From Mycobacterium deserti (GTDB lineage Bacteria > Actinomycetota > Actinomycetes > Mycobacteriales > Mycobacteriaceae), in contig NZ_JAODWD010000003.1 in NCBI RefSeq assembly GCF_025345615.1, forward strand, positions 868,001 to 932,000: 64,000 nt of DNA. Direction: 5' to 3'. The notes beneath the pieces were generated by a model, which saw only the letters and a program-made list of their open reading frames with translations, did not search any database and was not told the origin of the DNA. This document shows, piece by piece, positions 41,874 through 51,349 of the stretch. Position 1 is the stretch's first letter; each line of letters begins with the position of its first letter. The position numbers and the translations under genes are program-made.

Positions 41874-42670
41874 GTCGAACCGGCGAAGGTCGCGATCGCC
41901 CGCGCTGTCTCCTCCGGCGCACTGAGATGGGGGCAGTGGCCCGTCGTGTCGAGGGTCAGCAGTGTGCTCCCGGCGATCTGCTCGTGGACATAGGCGCCCA
42001 CCTCGCGGGGTGCGATCGCATCGTGAGCGCACTCGATCACCAGCGTCGGCACCGAAACACGTTGCAGGTCTTCACGGTTGTCTGACAGGAAAGTGGCGCG
42101 AGCGAACACCCGGGCGCACGCGGGATCCGTGCGGCAGAACGAATCCGACAGTTCGTCGGCGAGTTCGGGGCGGTCTGGCGTGCCCATGATCACCGGCGCC
42201 ATGGTGCGCGACCACCCGAGGTAGTTGCTCTCCAGCGACTCCAGGAGTTCGTCGATGTCGGCCGACGAGAACCCGCCGCGATACCCCTCGTCGTCGACAT
42301 ACCGCGGCGACGGCGTCAGCAGCACCAACCGGGCGAACCGGCGTGGATCGGCGGCAACGGCGAGCACCCCGATCATCGCGGCGACGGAGTGCCCGACGAG
42401 GGTCACGTCTCTGAGGTCGAGCGTTGCCGCGATCTCCAAGATGTCCTCGGCGTAAGCCTGCAGCGATTCGTAGCGCTGTGCATCCCAGGCGGCAGGATCG
42501 GCTGCGCCGGACCCGACGTGGTCGAACAGGACGACCCGGAAGTTCGGTGCCAGTTGCGGGGTCACCAGTCGCCAGAGGTTCTGGTCGCAGCCGAAACCGT
42601 GCGCGAGCATGATCGTCGGTCCACGGCCGGAACCGACGACGTTGACGTTGTTTCTGGTCAGTGGATCCAC
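41870..42670 (-). CDS. RsbQ-like alpha/beta hydrolase
   Basis: 266 residues closely resembling RsbQ: MLAHGFGCDQNLWRLVTPQL, LFDHVGSGAADPAAWDAQRY, LVGHSVAAMIGVLA (Ser nucleophile), ESNYLGWSRTMAPVIMG, DSFCRTDPACARVFARATFLSDNREDL, CAHDAIAPREVG and TGHCPHLSAPEE (Asp and His of the triad). In Bacillus, RsbQ binds a small hydrophobic ligand and is needed for RsbP to respond to energy stress; plant strigolactone receptors share the fold. Here it precedes the rsbP-like gene with a 4-base overlap. Its GTG start shares a base with the bcp stop. Confidence 0.87.
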   Translation of the reverse strand: MDPLTRNNVNVVGSGRGPTIMLAHGFGCDQNLWRLVTPQLAPNFRVVLFDHVGSGAADPAAWDAQRYESLQAYAEDILEIAATLDLRDVTLVGHSVAAMIGVLAVAADPRRFARLVLLTPSPRYVDDEGYRGGFSSADIDELLESLESNYLGWSRTMAPVIMGTPDRPELADELSDSFCRTDPACARVFARATFLSDNREDLQRVSVPTLVIECAHDAIAPREVGAYVHEQIAGSTLLTLDTTGHCPHLSAPEETARAIATFAGST

Positions 42671-43143
42671 TAGGCCTTCTGACGCTCCCTCAACACGTCG
42701 AGCGCCTTGTCGGCGTGCGTGTTCATGTTGACCTCGCTGCCGATCACTGCCAGCACTGTCCCGTCGGTGTCGATCACGAAGGTGGTGCGCTTGACCGGCA
42801 TGAACTTGCCCAACAGGCCGCGCTTGACGCCGAACTTGGTGGCGACGGCACCGTCGACGTCGGCCAGCAGCGGGTAGTCGAAGCCTTGCTTGTCGGCGAA
42901 CTGCGCCTGCTTATCCACAGGGTCGGTACTGATGCCGACACGGCTGGCCCCCACGGCAGCGAATTCCGATGCCAGATCACGGAAATGGCAAGCCTCCTTC
43001 GTGCAACCCGGGGTCATGGCGGCGGGGTAGAAGAACAGCACGAGCGGACCGTCGGCCAGCAGGCTAGCCAGGCTGCGTCGAGTGCCCGTCTGATCGGGGA
43101 GTTCGAAATCGGCAACCTGGTCACCCCGCTCAAGATGTGTCAT
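42670..43143 (-). CDS. bcp: Peroxiredoxin, Bcp type
   Basis: 157-residue thiol peroxidase. PLVLFFYPAAMTPGCTKEACHFRDL carries the peroxidatic Cys in TPGC and a resolving Cys five residues on. FDYPLLADVDGAVATKFGVK and RTTFVIDTDGTV are typical. It corresponds in place to M. tuberculosis bcpB (Rv1608c). It uses thioredoxin or mycoredoxin-type donors to remove peroxides. First gene of bcp-rsbQ-rsbP, with overlapping starts and stops throughout. Confidence 0.92.
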   Translation of the reverse strand: MTHLERGDQVADFELPDQTGTRRSLASLLADGPLVLFFYPAAMTPGCTKEACHFRDLASEFAAVGASRVGISTDPVDKQAQFADKQGFDYPLLADVDGAVATKFGVKRGLLGKFMPVKRTTFVIDTDGTVLAVIGSEVNMNTHADKALDVLRERQKA

Positions 43144-43216
43144 GGGTTCAAACGCTACGCCCAGACCCCATGAATTCGTTGGCAGGCTGCACCAAATCCA
43201 TGCGACGCTGCCCTCC

Positions 43217-43218
43217 GA
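43217..43218. other. Placeholder removed: no feature
   Basis: Empty interval; carries no annotation. Confidence 0.
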
Positions 43219-43937
43219 TGATTGATCTGGATGCGTTCGTTGCAGACGGTTTCGCCAAAATCGAGCAGGCCGCCCCCCAGGGCGTCGCCGATTCAGCGCG
43301 CGCCGCGCTGTGGCATCAGATCGGATGGTCGCCGGAATCGCCCGAGGAATGGACGGAGCCGGTGAAGTGGGTGTCCGATATGACGGGCCAGGGCCCGTTC
43401 GGTGAATTGGCACGTAGCCCGCTACTCGGTGCCGCTCTGGATCGCATCTGTGGGGTCGGAAGGTGGGTGCCGCGCGGTGCGCTGGGCAACATCCCGGTCC
43501 GGTTCCCCGTCTCGCCGCCGAACGACGACCGGGGATGGCACATCGACGCGAACGCACCGCTGCCCGACGGCTCGTGGGTGGTCAGCGGGCGCCCGCAGAC
43601 CGTGCTGCTGTTGACGCTGCTGTCCGAGGTCGGCGACGACGACGCGCCGACCAGGATTCGCGCGGGGTCACATCGCGACGTCGCCGCCGTCTTGGGCGAA
43701 GCCACGTTGGACCCTATGGAGGCGGGCCCGCTGGTCGACGAGGCGAGTTCGGGCCGACCGGTGCGCCACGCGACAGGCAGGCCGGGCGACATGTACGTCG
43801 TGCATCCGTTCACCGTGCACGCCGCCGACGAACACCGCGGGCGCGAACCGAGGTTCATGGCGCAGACGCCCGTCATGCTCACCAGCGCGGTCACCCCGGG
43901 CTCATCCTCACCCCTCGCGCGCGTCTTCCCGGGCTGA
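43218..43937 (+). CDS. Phytanoyl-CoA dioxygenase (PhyH)-like protein
   Basis: About 239 residues from the ATG at 43218 (MIDLDAFVADGFAKIEQAA). The iron-binding HxD is in RGWHIDAN and the distal His in MYVVHPFTVHAAD. RIRAGSHRDVAA is also typical of the Fe(II)/2-oxoglutarate PhyH fold. The substrate is unknown. Upstream in-frame ATGs at 43137, 43170 and 43200 exist; the first overlaps the divergent bcp start, and none has a strong ribosome site, so the start is uncertain. It sits between bcp and trpE in an accessory insertion. Confidence 0.78.
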   Translation: MIDLDAFVADGFAKIEQAAPQGVADSARAALWHQIGWSPESPEEWTEPVKWVSDMTGQGPFGELARSPLLGAALDRICGVGRWVPRGALGNIPVRFPVSPPNDDRGWHIDANAPLPDGSWVVSGRPQTVLLLTLLSEVGDDDAPTRIRAGSHRDVAAVLGEATLDPMEAGPLVDEASSGRPVRHATGRPGDMYVVHPFTVHAADEHRGREPRFMAQTPVMLTSAVTPGSSSPLARVFPG

Positions 43938-43952
43938 GTGCGGACCGGCCGG

Positions 43953-43963
43953 TCTGGGACAAT
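43953..43963 (+). promoter_or_regulatory. trpE promoter (extended -10)
   Basis: TCTGGGACAAT, identical to the hisD promoter 11-mer, ends 7 nt before the GTG at 43971. With transcription starting at the start codon there is no room for a leader peptide or attenuator. Confidence 0.55.
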
Positions 43964-43970
43964 CGTCGTT

Positions 43971-45497
43971 GTGCAATTGACCGCCGGACTCGCCGTCACC
44001 ACCTCGCGCGAGGACTTCCGGGCGCTGGCCGCCGAGCATCGTGTGGTGCCGGTGACCCGCAAGGTGCTTGCCGACAGCGAGACACCGCTGTCTGCGTACC
44101 GCAAGCTGGCGGCCAACCGTCCCGGGACGTTTTTGCTGGAATCAGCCGAGAACGGGCGGTCGTGGTCGCGATGGTCCTTCATCGGAGCTGGGGCGCCCTC
44201 GGCGCTGACGGTGCGTGACGGCGAGGCGGTGTGGCTGGGCGTCACTCCGAAAGACGCGCCGAGCGGCGGTGACCCGCTGCGGGCGATCAGCGCCACGCTG
44301 GAGCTGTTGCAGACCGAGTCGCTGGCGGGCCTACCGCCGCTGTCGTCGGGTCTGGTGGGGTTCTTCGCCTACGACATGGTGCGCCGACTCGAGCGGCTGC
44401 CGTCGCTGGCGGTGGACGACCTCGGACTGCCGGACATGCTGCTGCTGCTGGCCACCGACATCGCCGCCGTCGACCACCACGAGGGCACGATCACGCTGAT
44501 CGCCAACGCGGTCAACTGGAACGGCACCGACGAGCGTGTCGACTGGGCTTACGACGACGCCGTCGAGCGGCTGGACGTGATGACCGCTGCGCTCAGCGAG
44601 CATCTGCCGTCGACGATCGCGACGTTCAGCCGCCCGGCGCCGCTGCACCGCTCACAGCGCACGCTGGAGGAGTACAGCGCGATCGTCGACAAGCTGGTGG
44701 GCGACATCGAAGCCGGCGAGGCCTTCCAGGTGGTGCCGTCGCAGCGGTTCGAGATGGATACCGACGCCGACCCGCTCGACGTGTACCGGATGCTGCGGGT
44801 CACCAATCCGAGCCCGTACATGTATCTGCTCAACGTGCCCAACGACGCTGGCGGACTGGATTTCTCGATCGTCGGTTCGAGCCCCGAGGCGCTGGTGACG
44901 GTCAAGGACGGCAGAGCGACGACCCATCCGATCGCGGGTACCCGATGGCGTGGAGCGACAGAGGAAGAGGATCTGCTGCTCGAGAAGGAGCTGCAGTCCG
45001 ACGAGAAGGAGCGCGCGGAGCACCTGATGCTCGTCGACCTCGGCCGCAACGACCTGGGCAGGGTGTGCACACCGGGCACGGTGCGCGTCGAGGACTACAG
45101 CCACATCGAGCGCTACAGCCACGTCATGCATCTGGTGTCGACGGTGACCGGTCAGCTCGCGGACGGCAAGACGGCTCTGGACGCGGTGACGGCCTGCTTC
45201 CCCGCGGGCACGTTGTCGGGTGCGCCGAAGGTGCGGGCGATGGAGTTGATCGAGGAGGTCGAGAAGACCCGCCGCGGCCTGTACGGCGGGGTGATGGGCT
45301 ACCTGGACTTCGCCGGCAACGCCGACTTCGCGATCGCCATCCGCACCGCCCTCATGCGCGGCGGAACGGCTTACGTGCAGGCGGGCGGGGGAGTCGTGGC
45401 CGATTCCAACGGGCCCTACGAGTTCACCGAGGCGGCGAACAAGGCGCGCGCGGTGCTCAACGCGATCGCCGCCGCGGAAACGCTGACAGAGCCATGA
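43971..45497 (+). CDS. trpE: Anthranilate synthase component I
   Basis: 508-residue chorismate-using enzyme making anthranilate. The Trp feedback motif [16 protein letters not shown] is near residue 50-65. The catalytic C-terminal domain has [78 protein letters not shown] and [14 protein letters not shown] [11 protein letters not shown]. The GTG at 43971 was chosen because the protein then begins [18 protein letters not shown], like the M. tuberculosis enzyme, and the promoter spacing fits. Component II (trpG) is not in this window. The next gene overlaps it (ATGA). Confidence 0.96.
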   Translation: MQLTAGLAVTTSREDFRALAAEHRVVPVTRKVLADSETPLSAYRKLAANRPGTFLLESAENGRSWSRWSFIGAGAPSALTVRDGEAVWLGVTPKDAPSGGDPLRAISATLELLQTESLAGLPPLSSGLVGFFAYDMVRRLERLPSLAVDDLGLPDMLLLLATDIAAVDHHEGTITLIANAVNWNGTDERVDWAYDDAVERLDVMTAALSEHLPSTIATFSRPAPLHRSQRTLEEYSAIVDKLVGDIEAGEAFQVVPSQRFEMDTDADPLDVYRMLRVTNPSPYMYLLNVPNDAGGLDFSIVGSSPEALVTVKDGRATTHPIAGTRWRGATEEEDLLLEKELQSDEKERAEHLMLVDLGRNDLGRVCTPGTVRVEDYSHIERYSHVMHLVSTVTGQLADGKTALDAVTACFPAGTLSGAPKVRAMELIEEVEKTRRGLYGGVMGYLDFAGNADFAIAIRTALMRGGTAYVQAGGGVVADSNGPYEFTEAANKARAVLNAIAAAETLTEP

Positions 45498-46072
45498 TTC
45501 GGGTGGCTCAGCTGGGTCTCGTGCTCGCTGCGGCGGGGCTGTGGGTGGCGTCGCGGATGACATGGGTCGAGGTGACCTCGTTCGATGGTCTCGGCCAGCC
45601 GCAGACGGTGGCTTTGTCCGGGGGCACGTGGTCGACGGTGCTGGCGCCGCTCGCCGTGCTGCTGCTGGCCACCGCCGCGGCTGCGCTGGCCGTGCGCGGG
45701 TGGTCGTTGCGGCTGTTGGCGGTCCTGGTTGCGGTCGCGAGCGCAGCGATGGCGTATCTGGCACTCAGCCTGTGGTTGGTCCGCGACGTCGCGGTACGCG
45801 CCTCGCATCTCGTCGAGGCTCCGGTGGCCAACCTGATCGACTCCGATCGGCACTACGGCGGAGCGGTGATCACCATGCTCGCTGCGGTGGTGACGCTCGC
45901 CGCCGCGGTACTGCTCATGCGGTCGGCGAAAACGGCCGGAGCGGCGCGCTACCAGCGCAAAAAGGTAGCAGCGCAAGTCCCCGAACCCGATGCCGAGATG
46001 TCGGAACGGATGATCTGGGACGCGCTCGACGAGGGACGTGACCCGACCGGTCCGGACAACAAGGGGCGGTGA
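45494..46072 (+). CDS. Trp-operon-associated membrane protein (TIGR02234-type)
   Basis: 192 residues with four hydrophobic helices ([83 protein letters not shown]) and a charged cytoplasmic tail ([21 protein letters not shown]). Actinobacteria carry this membrane protein between trpE and trpC (Rv1610 position). Function unknown; the persistent coupling to trpE by an ATGA overlap suggests a role linked to tryptophan or aromatic precursors. Confidence 0.88.
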   Translation: MIRVAQLGLVLAAAGLWVASRMTWVEVTSFDGLGQPQTVALSGGTWSTVLAPLAVLLLATAAAALAVRGWSLRLLAVLVAVASAAMAYLALSLWLVRDVAVRASHLVEAPVANLIDSDRHYGGAVITMLAAVVTLAAAVLLMRSAKTAGAARYQRKKVAAQVPEPDAEMSERMIWDALDEGRDPTGPDNKGR

Positions 46073-46143
46073 TCGACGGTGCTGTGGTGGCGGTTACGCT
46101 TCCCTGAAGATCATTCGGCGTCACCTGAAGGGAATGCGCACCC

Positions 46144-46962
46144 ATGAGTTCGGCCACCGTGCTCGACTCCATCATCGAGGGAGTCCGTGCCGACGTCGCC
46201 GCTCGTGAGGCCGTCATTCCGATGGCGGAGATCAAGGAAAAAGCCAAGGACGCGCCGCCCCCGCGGGACGTGATGGCGGCTCTGCGCGAACCCGGTATCG
46301 GTGTGATCGCCGAAGTGAAGCGCGCCAGCCCATCGCGTGGCGAACTGGCCTCTATCGCCGACCCGGCGAAGCTGGCCCGTGCCTATGAGGACGGCGGCGC
46401 GCGAATCATCAGCGTGCTGACCGAGCAGCGCCGGTTCAACGGCTCACTCGACGACCTGGACGCCGTGCGCGCTGTGGTGTCAATCCCGGTGCTGCGCAAG
46501 GACTTCATTGTTCGGCCGTACCAGATTCACGAGGCCCGCGCGCACGGCGCGGACATGCTGCTGCTGATCGTCGCGGCACTAGAGCAGTCGGCGCTGGTGT
46601 CGATGCTCGATCGCACCGAATCGCTGGGGATGACGGCGCTGGTCGAGGTGCACACCGAGGAGGAGGCGGACCGCGCCCTGCAGGCAGGGGCCCGCGTCAT
46701 CGGTGTGAACGCACGCGACCTCAAGACGCTGAAGGTCGACAGGGACTGCTTCGCCCGCATCGCACCGGGCCTGCCGAGCAACATCATTCGCGTCGCGGAG
46801 TCCGGTGTGCGCGGCACGGCGGACCTTCTCGCGTACGCCGGCGCGGGCGCCGATGCGGTGCTCGTCGGTGAGGGGCTGGTCACCAGCGGCGACCCCCGCA
46901 GTGCCGTCGCCGATCTGGTCACCGCAGGCACCCATCCGTCCTGCCCGAAACCCTCTCGCTGA
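46144..46962 (+). CDS. trpC: Indole-3-glycerol-phosphate synthase
   Basis: 272-residue TIM barrel forming indole glycerol phosphate. [15 protein letters not shown] contains the catalytic Lys, [13 protein letters not shown] the second Lys, and [14 protein letters not shown] plus [12 protein letters not shown] the phosphate and product loops. The fold is not fused to TrpF, fitting the bifunctional PriA. An AAGGGA ribosome site precedes the ATG. A TACGCT at 46095-46100 in the gap behind the membrane protein gene could be a second promoter. Confidence 0.95.
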   Translation: MSSATVLDSIIEGVRADVAAREAVIPMAEIKEKAKDAPPPRDVMAALREPGIGVIAEVKRASPSRGELASIADPAKLARAYEDGGARIISVLTEQRRFNGSLDDLDAVRAVVSIPVLRKDFIVRPYQIHEARAHGADMLLLIVAALEQSALVSMLDRTESLGMTALVEVHTEEEADRALQAGARVIGVNARDLKTLKVDRDCFARIAPGLPSNIIRVAESGVRGTADLLAYAGAGADAVLVGEGLVTSGDPRSAVADLVTAGTHPSCPKPSR

Positions 46963-46998
46963 CACGGCGATGAGCCGCTTGCGCGAAGAGGATCGTTG

Positions 46999-48258
46999 AT
47001 GGCCGATCTCAATGGCCCCGAGTTGCCGCGTTCGAGCGCGGCCGTCGCCGAACCCACAGTTCACGACCCGGACGAGCGTGGCCATTTCGGTGTATACGGA
47101 GGACGATTCGTCCCCGAGGCGTTGATGGCCGTCATCGAGGAGGTCACTGCCGCCTACGAGAAATCCCGCGGTGATCAGGCGTTCCTGGACGAACTGGATC
47201 GGTTGCAGCGCCACTACAGCGGGCGGCCGTCGCCGATGTACGAAGCCGAACGCCTCTCCGAGCATGCAGGCGGAGCGCGCATCTTCCTCAAGCGAGAAGA
47301 TCTCAACCACACCGGATCCCACAAGATCAACAACGTTCTCGGGCAGGCTCTGCTGGCGCGGCAGATGGGCAAGTCGCGGGTGATCGCCGAGACCGGCGCC
47401 GGTCAGCACGGGGTGGCGACGGCGACGGCGTGCGCACTACTGGGCCTGGACTGCGTCATCTACATGGGCGCCGTCGACACGGCGCGTCAGGCGTTGAATG
47501 TGGCGCGGATGCGGCTGCTGGGCGCCGACGTGGTGTCTGTCGAGGCCGGATCCAAGACGCTCAAGGACGCGATCAACGAGGCGTTCCGAGATTGGGTCAC
47601 CAACGCCGACAACACGTACTACTGCTTCGGCACGGCGGCGGGCCCGCACCCGTTCCCGACGATGGTGCGAGACTTCCAGCGGGTGATCGGCCTCGAGGCG
47701 CGAGCCCAGATCCAGGCGCAAGCGGGCAGATTGCCCGACGCGGTGACGGCATGTGTCGGTGGCGGCTCGAACGCGATCGGCATCTTCCACGCGTTCATCG
47801 ATGATCCGGGTGTGCGGCTCATCGGGTACGAGGCCGCGGGCGACGGTGTCGAAACCGGCCGCCACGCCGCCACTTTCACCGGCGGAACGCCGGGGGCGTT
47901 CCAAGGCTCGTTCTCGTATCTGCTGCAGGACGAGGACGGACAGACTATCGAGTCGCATTCCATCTCAGCCGGTTTGGATTATCCGGGCGTCGGCCCCGAG
48001 CATGCGTTCCTCAAGGATGCCGGCCGCGCGGAATACCGTCCGATCACCGACACCGAGGCGATGGACGCGTTCTCGCTGCTCTGCCGCTCCGAGGGCATCA
48101 TTCCTGCAATCGAATCCGCGCACGCCATCGCCGGCGCGCTCAAGCTGGGCCGCGAGTTGGGCTCCGGCGCCCTGATCTTGGTGAACCTTTCGGGTCGGGG
48201 TGACAAGGACGTCGAGACCGCGGCGAAGTGGTTCGGACTGCTGGAAGGTGCACCGTGA
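46999..48258 (+). CDS. trpB: Tryptophan synthase beta chain
   Basis: 419-residue PLP enzyme joining indole and serine. [14 protein letters not shown] opens the conserved core, the PLP lysine is in [19 protein letters not shown], and [25 protein letters not shown] and [16 protein letters not shown] are hallmark motifs. ATG 46999 is taken over the adjoining TTG. It follows trpC by 36 bases and its stop overlaps the trpA GTG (GTGA). Confidence 0.96.
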   Translation: MADLNGPELPRSSAAVAEPTVHDPDERGHFGVYGGRFVPEALMAVIEEVTAAYEKSRGDQAFLDELDRLQRHYSGRPSPMYEAERLSEHAGGARIFLKREDLNHTGSHKINNVLGQALLARQMGKSRVIAETGAGQHGVATATACALLGLDCVIYMGAVDTARQALNVARMRLLGADVVSVEAGSKTLKDAINEAFRDWVTNADNTYYCFGTAAGPHPFPTMVRDFQRVIGLEARAQIQAQAGRLPDAVTACVGGGSNAIGIFHAFIDDPGVRLIGYEAAGDGVETGRHAATFTGGTPGAFQGSFSYLLQDEDGQTIESHSISAGLDYPGVGPEHAFLKDAGRAEYRPITDTEAMDAFSLLCRSEGIIPAIESAHAIAGALKLGRELGSGALILVNLSGRGDKDVETAAKWFGLLEGAP

Positions 48259-49043
48259 GCCGGCTGGCTTCGCTATTCGACTCCTGCCGGTCGGAGAACC
48301 GGTCTGCGTTGATCGGCTATCTGCCGACGGGTTTCCCCGATGTCGAAACGTCCATCTCTGCGATGACGACGATGGTCGACAACGGCTGCGACATCATCGA
48401 AGTGGGCATCGCATATTCGGACCCCGGCATGGACGGGCCGGTCATCGCGGCGGCGACCGAGGTGGCGTTGCGTGGCGGGGTGCGGGTGCGTGACGCACTC
48501 AAGGCGGTCGAGGCGATCAGCGAGGCGGGCGGCCGCGCGGTGGTGATGACGTACTGGAATCCGGTGCTGCGTTGGGGTGTCGAGGCGTTCGCGCGGGACC
48601 TGGCGTCGGCCGGCGGGCTGGGCTTGATCACTCCCGACCTTATTCCCGACGAGGCATCGGAGTGGTTGGCGGCTTCGGACGAGCACGACTTAGATCGGAT
48701 CTTCCTGGTGGCGCCGTCCTCCACGCAGGAACGACTGGCCTCAACCGTTGAGGCCTCACGGGGATTCGTCTACGCCGCATCGACGATGGGGGTCACCGGT
48801 GCGCGGGACGCGGTGTCCAACGCCGCGCCGGAACTCGTGCAGCGGGTGAAAGCGGTGTCGGACATCCCGGTCGGTGTCGGGCTGGGAGTGCGGTCGCGGG
48901 AACAGGCGGCGGAGATCGGCGCCTACGCGGACGGGGTGATCGTGGGTTCGGCGTTGGTGTCGGCTTTGGGAGACGGAATCAGAGCGGTGGGGGAATTGAC
49001 TGCAGAACTCGCCGACGGAGTGCGGCAGAGGGTCAGCGCGTGA
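48255..49043 (+). CDS. trpA: Tryptophan synthase alpha chain
   Basis: 262-residue TIM barrel that cleaves indole glycerol phosphate and passes indole to Trp[14 protein letters not shown] starts the barrel; [18 protein letters not shown] contains the catalytic Glu and Asp; [14 protein letters not shown] and [12 protein letters not shown] bind phosphate. GTGA overlaps join it to trpB and to lgt. Confidence 0.95.
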   Translation: MSRLASLFDSCRSENRSALIGYLPTGFPDVETSISAMTTMVDNGCDIIEVGIAYSDPGMDGPVIAAATEVALRGGVRVRDALKAVEAISEAGGRAVVMTYWNPVLRWGVEAFARDLASAGGLGLITPDLIPDEASEWLAASDEHDLDRIFLVAPSSTQERLASTVEASRGFVYAASTMGVTGARDAVSNAAPELVQRVKAVSDIPVGVGLGVRSREQAAEIGAYADGVIVGSALVSALGDGIRAVGELTAELADGVRQRVSA

Positions 49044-51262
49044 CGACGACGGTCCTGGCGTACATTCCCAGTCCGGCGCAGGGTGTGTGGCACCTCGGGC
49101 CGTTCCCGCTGCGGGCGTACGCGCTGTTCATCATCGTCGGCATCGTCGCGGCGCTGATCATCGGCGATCGTCGGTGGGAAGCGCGTGGAGGTGAGCGCGG
49201 CGTCATCTACGACATCGCTTTGTGGGCGGTGCCTTTCGGTCTGATCGGCGGCCGGCTGTATCACGTCATCACCGACTGGCGGACATATTTCAGCGAGGAC
49301 GGCGCGGGTCTCGTTGGCGCGCTGAAGATCTGGGATGGCGGTCTCGGCATCTGGGGTGCCGTCGCCCTGGGCGGGGTCGGGGCATGGATAGCGTGCCGCC
49401 GCCGAGGTATCCCACTGCCGGCGTTCGGCGATGCCATCGCGCCCGGCATCGTGCTGGCCCAGGCGATCGGCAGGTTGGGCAACTACTTCAACCAGGAGTT
49501 GTACGGGCGGGCGACGACCCTGCCGTGGGGACTGGAGATCTATCAACGGCAGGATGCGACGGGAGCCGTGAGTCCGCATCTGGTCAACGGTGTGTCCACC
49601 GGACAGCTGGATTCGGTTGTGCACCCGACGTTCCTGTACGAGCTGTTGTGGAACCTGCTCGTCTTCGCGGTGCTGATCTACGTCGACCGCCGATTCCGGA
49701 TCGGTCATGGTCGACTGTTCGCGTTGTATGTCGCGGGCTATTGCCTCGGCCGGTTCTGGATCGAATTGATGCGCAGCGACGCCGCCACAGTCATCGCCGG
49801 GATCCGGATCAACTCGTTCACCGCGACGTTCGTGTTCATCGGCGCGGTGGTGTACATCATGGTCGCCCCGAAGGGGCGCGAGGATCCCGCAACGCTGCAG
49901 GGCACCCCCCGCGGCGAACAGAGGTCGGTGGTCGGTGAGGAGCTGGCGGCCGTCGCGGCGACGTCGGCGGTGGTCGGCGCGGCAAGGGTGGCCGGCGAAA
50001 GCGATGGGGAGGACGCCAAAGCAGCTTCGGCGCAGGTGTCGTCTGCCGACGATCCTGATAAGCCGGAGGCCGCGATCGAAGCTGAGGCGCTTGCCAACGA
50101 TGTTGCCGAAGCGCCTGACGAAGACATCGCGGAGGCTCAAGAGTTCGCCGCCGCCAAGGAAGAGGCGGAGCAGGCCGATGTCGCCGACGAAGCGGAGGAA
50201 CTCGGCGCCGACGTTGCCGGGGTTCCCGCTGACGACGTAGCGGAGGCCGAGGCGTTCGCTATCGAGGGCGAAGAGCCCGAGGAAGAAGTCGAGGCGGAGA
50301 AGCCCGAGGCCGTCGTTGAGGCGGAGCAGCTTGCGGCGGACGTGGAAGCGGCTCCGTCGGAGGAGATCGAGGAAGCTGCGGAGTTCGCCGTCGCCGGTGA
50401 GGAATCCGATGACGACGAGGAGTCGGCCGAGCCGGTTGCTGTTGAGGGTGTCTCGGAGGCCGATGACGTAGTGGCCGAGGTGTCGGGTGAGCCTGATGCT
50501 GAGGATGTGGCCGAATCCGGGTCCGACGATGTTGGCGGTGTCGGTGCGGTGGAGGGTGAGGATGCCGCCCAGGCCGAGGAGTCGGCGGAGGATGTGCATG
50601 CGGTTGCTGTTGAGGGTGTCTCGGAGGCCGATGACGTAGTGGCCGAGGTGTCGGGTGAGCCTGATGCTGAGGATGTGGCCGAATCCGGGTCCGACGATGT
50701 TGGCGGTGTCGGTGCGGTGGCGGGTGAGGATGCCGCCCAGGCCGAGGAGTCGGCTGCGGAGGCTCACGCGGTCGCTGTTGAGGGTGTCTCGGAGGCCGAT
50801 GACGTAGTGGCCGAGGTGTCGGGTGAGCCTGACGCTGAGGATGTGGCCGAATCCGGGTCCGACGATGTTGGCGGTGTCGGTGCGGTGGCGGGTGAGGATG
50901 CCGCCCAGGCCGAGAACTCGGCTGCGGAGGCTCACGCGGTCGCTGTCGAGGGTTCCGAGAAGGCCGACGACGTCGCCGCCGAGGTCGCCGCCGAACCCGA
51001 GGCTGAAACGCCCGACGCTTCGGAATCAGTTGTTGCCCACGGCGATTCTGCTGCTGACGTCGGAGGCGTTGGCGCTGTTGAGGGCGACGATGCCAGCGAC
51101 GCGCAGGCCGCCGCATCAGAAGCACATGAGACTGCTGTCAAGGGCGTCGAGGAGGCCGAGGGCACCGCAGCCGCCGTCAATCCGAAGCAGTCGGAATTGC
51201 CTCAGGGCGATGGGTCCGGCGGCCGCATCCGTCGCTGGCTGCGTCAGCGCCGCGATCGCTGA
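49040..51262 (+). CDS. lgt: Prolipoprotein diacylglyceryl transferase with very long acidic C-terminal tail
   Basis: 740 residues. The membrane core (about 1-279) is Lgt, which moves diacylglycerol from phosphatidylglycerol to the lipobox cysteine of prolipoproteins. It shows FPLRAYALFIIVGIVAAL, GGRLYHVITDW, the signature GRLGNYFNQELYGRATTLPW, HPTFLYELLWN and GYCLGRFWIELMRSD. The remaining 460 residues form an Ala/Glu/Asp/Val-rich, probably disordered cytoplasmic tail. It contains three degenerate copies of a 24-residue unit (EAExLxxDVxxxPxxDIxEAxEFA, about residues 347-450), three near-identical 56-residue repeats plus a diverged fourth (about 465-690), and a basic end GRIRRWLRQRRDR. Mycobacterial Lgt usually has a C-terminal extension, but M. 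tuberculosis Lgt, at about 468 residues from memory, is much shorter. Starts inside the trpA stop. Confidence 0.94.
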   Translation: MTTTVLAYIPSPAQGVWHLGPFPLRAYALFIIVGIVAALIIGDRRWEARGGERGVIYDIALWAVPFGLIGGRLYHVITDWRTYFSEDGAGLVGALKIWDGGLGIWGAVALGGVGAWIACRRRGIPLPAFGDAIAPGIVLAQAIGRLGNYFNQELYGRATTLPWGLEIYQRQDATGAVSPHLVNGVSTGQLDSVVHPTFLYELLWNLLVFAVLIYVDRRFRIGHGRLFALYVAGYCLGRFWIELMRSDAATVIAGIRINSFTATFVFIGAVVYIMVAPKGREDPATLQGTPRGEQRSVVGEELAAVAATSAVVGAARVAGESDGEDAKAASAQVSSADDPDKPEAAIEAEALANDVAEAPDEDIAEAQEFAAAKEEAEQADVADEAEELGADVAGVPADDVAEAEAFAIEGEEPEEEVEAEKPEAVVEAEQLAADVEAAPSEEIEEAAEFAVAGEESDDDEESAEPVAVEGVSEADDVVAEVSGEPDAEDVAESGSDDVGGVGAVEGEDAAQAEESAEDVHAVAVEGVSEADDVVAEVSGEPDAEDVAESGSDDVGGVGAVAGEDAAQAEESAAEAHAVAVEGVSEADDVVAEVSGEPDAEDVAESGSDDVGGVGAVAGEDAAQAENSAAEAHAVAVEGSEKADDVAAEVAAEPEAETPDASESVVAHGDSAADVGGVGAVEGDDASDAQAAASEAHETAVKGVEEAEGTAAAVNPKQSELPQGDGSGGRIRRWLRQRRDR
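50434..50937 (+). repeat. Three 168-bp tandem repeats within lgt
   Basis: Copies start at 50434, 50602 and 50770, exactly 168 bp (56 codons) apart and nearly identical, keeping frame. A fourth copy from 50938 has diverged after a few codons. The unit encodes AVEGVSEADDVVAEVSGEPD, then the rest of the acidic 56-residue block. Near-identity at synonymous sites points to recent duplication or ongoing conversion. Confidence 0.93.
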
Positions 51263-51349
51263 AGCCGTTATCCACCGGCCCGGGGTCCCTGATAGTTGGC
51301 GGGTTTTCCTTACTACATGCGGGCGAGTTGTTCTGGCATGCTGTGTGCC

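Noticed and set aside
43217..43218. A zero-length entry in the feature list
   Set aside because: It is an empty record with confidence 0 and should be ignored; it describes nothing in the sequence.
43921..43971. Tryptophan leader peptide/attenuator before trpE
   Set aside because: No Trp-rich short frame, and the promoter spacing places the transcript start at the trpE start codon.
48923..50935. A long minus-strand open frame of about 670 codons with repeated segments opposite lgt
   Set aside because: It is the mirror image of the lgt repeats and of trpA; it lacks a ribosome site and any domain. The plus-strand lgt reading has clear Lgt motifs.
50259..51125. Arg/Pro/His-rich minus-strand frame over the lgt tail
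   Set aside because: Composition is that expected from reading GC-rich acidic repeats in reverse; no start signal.
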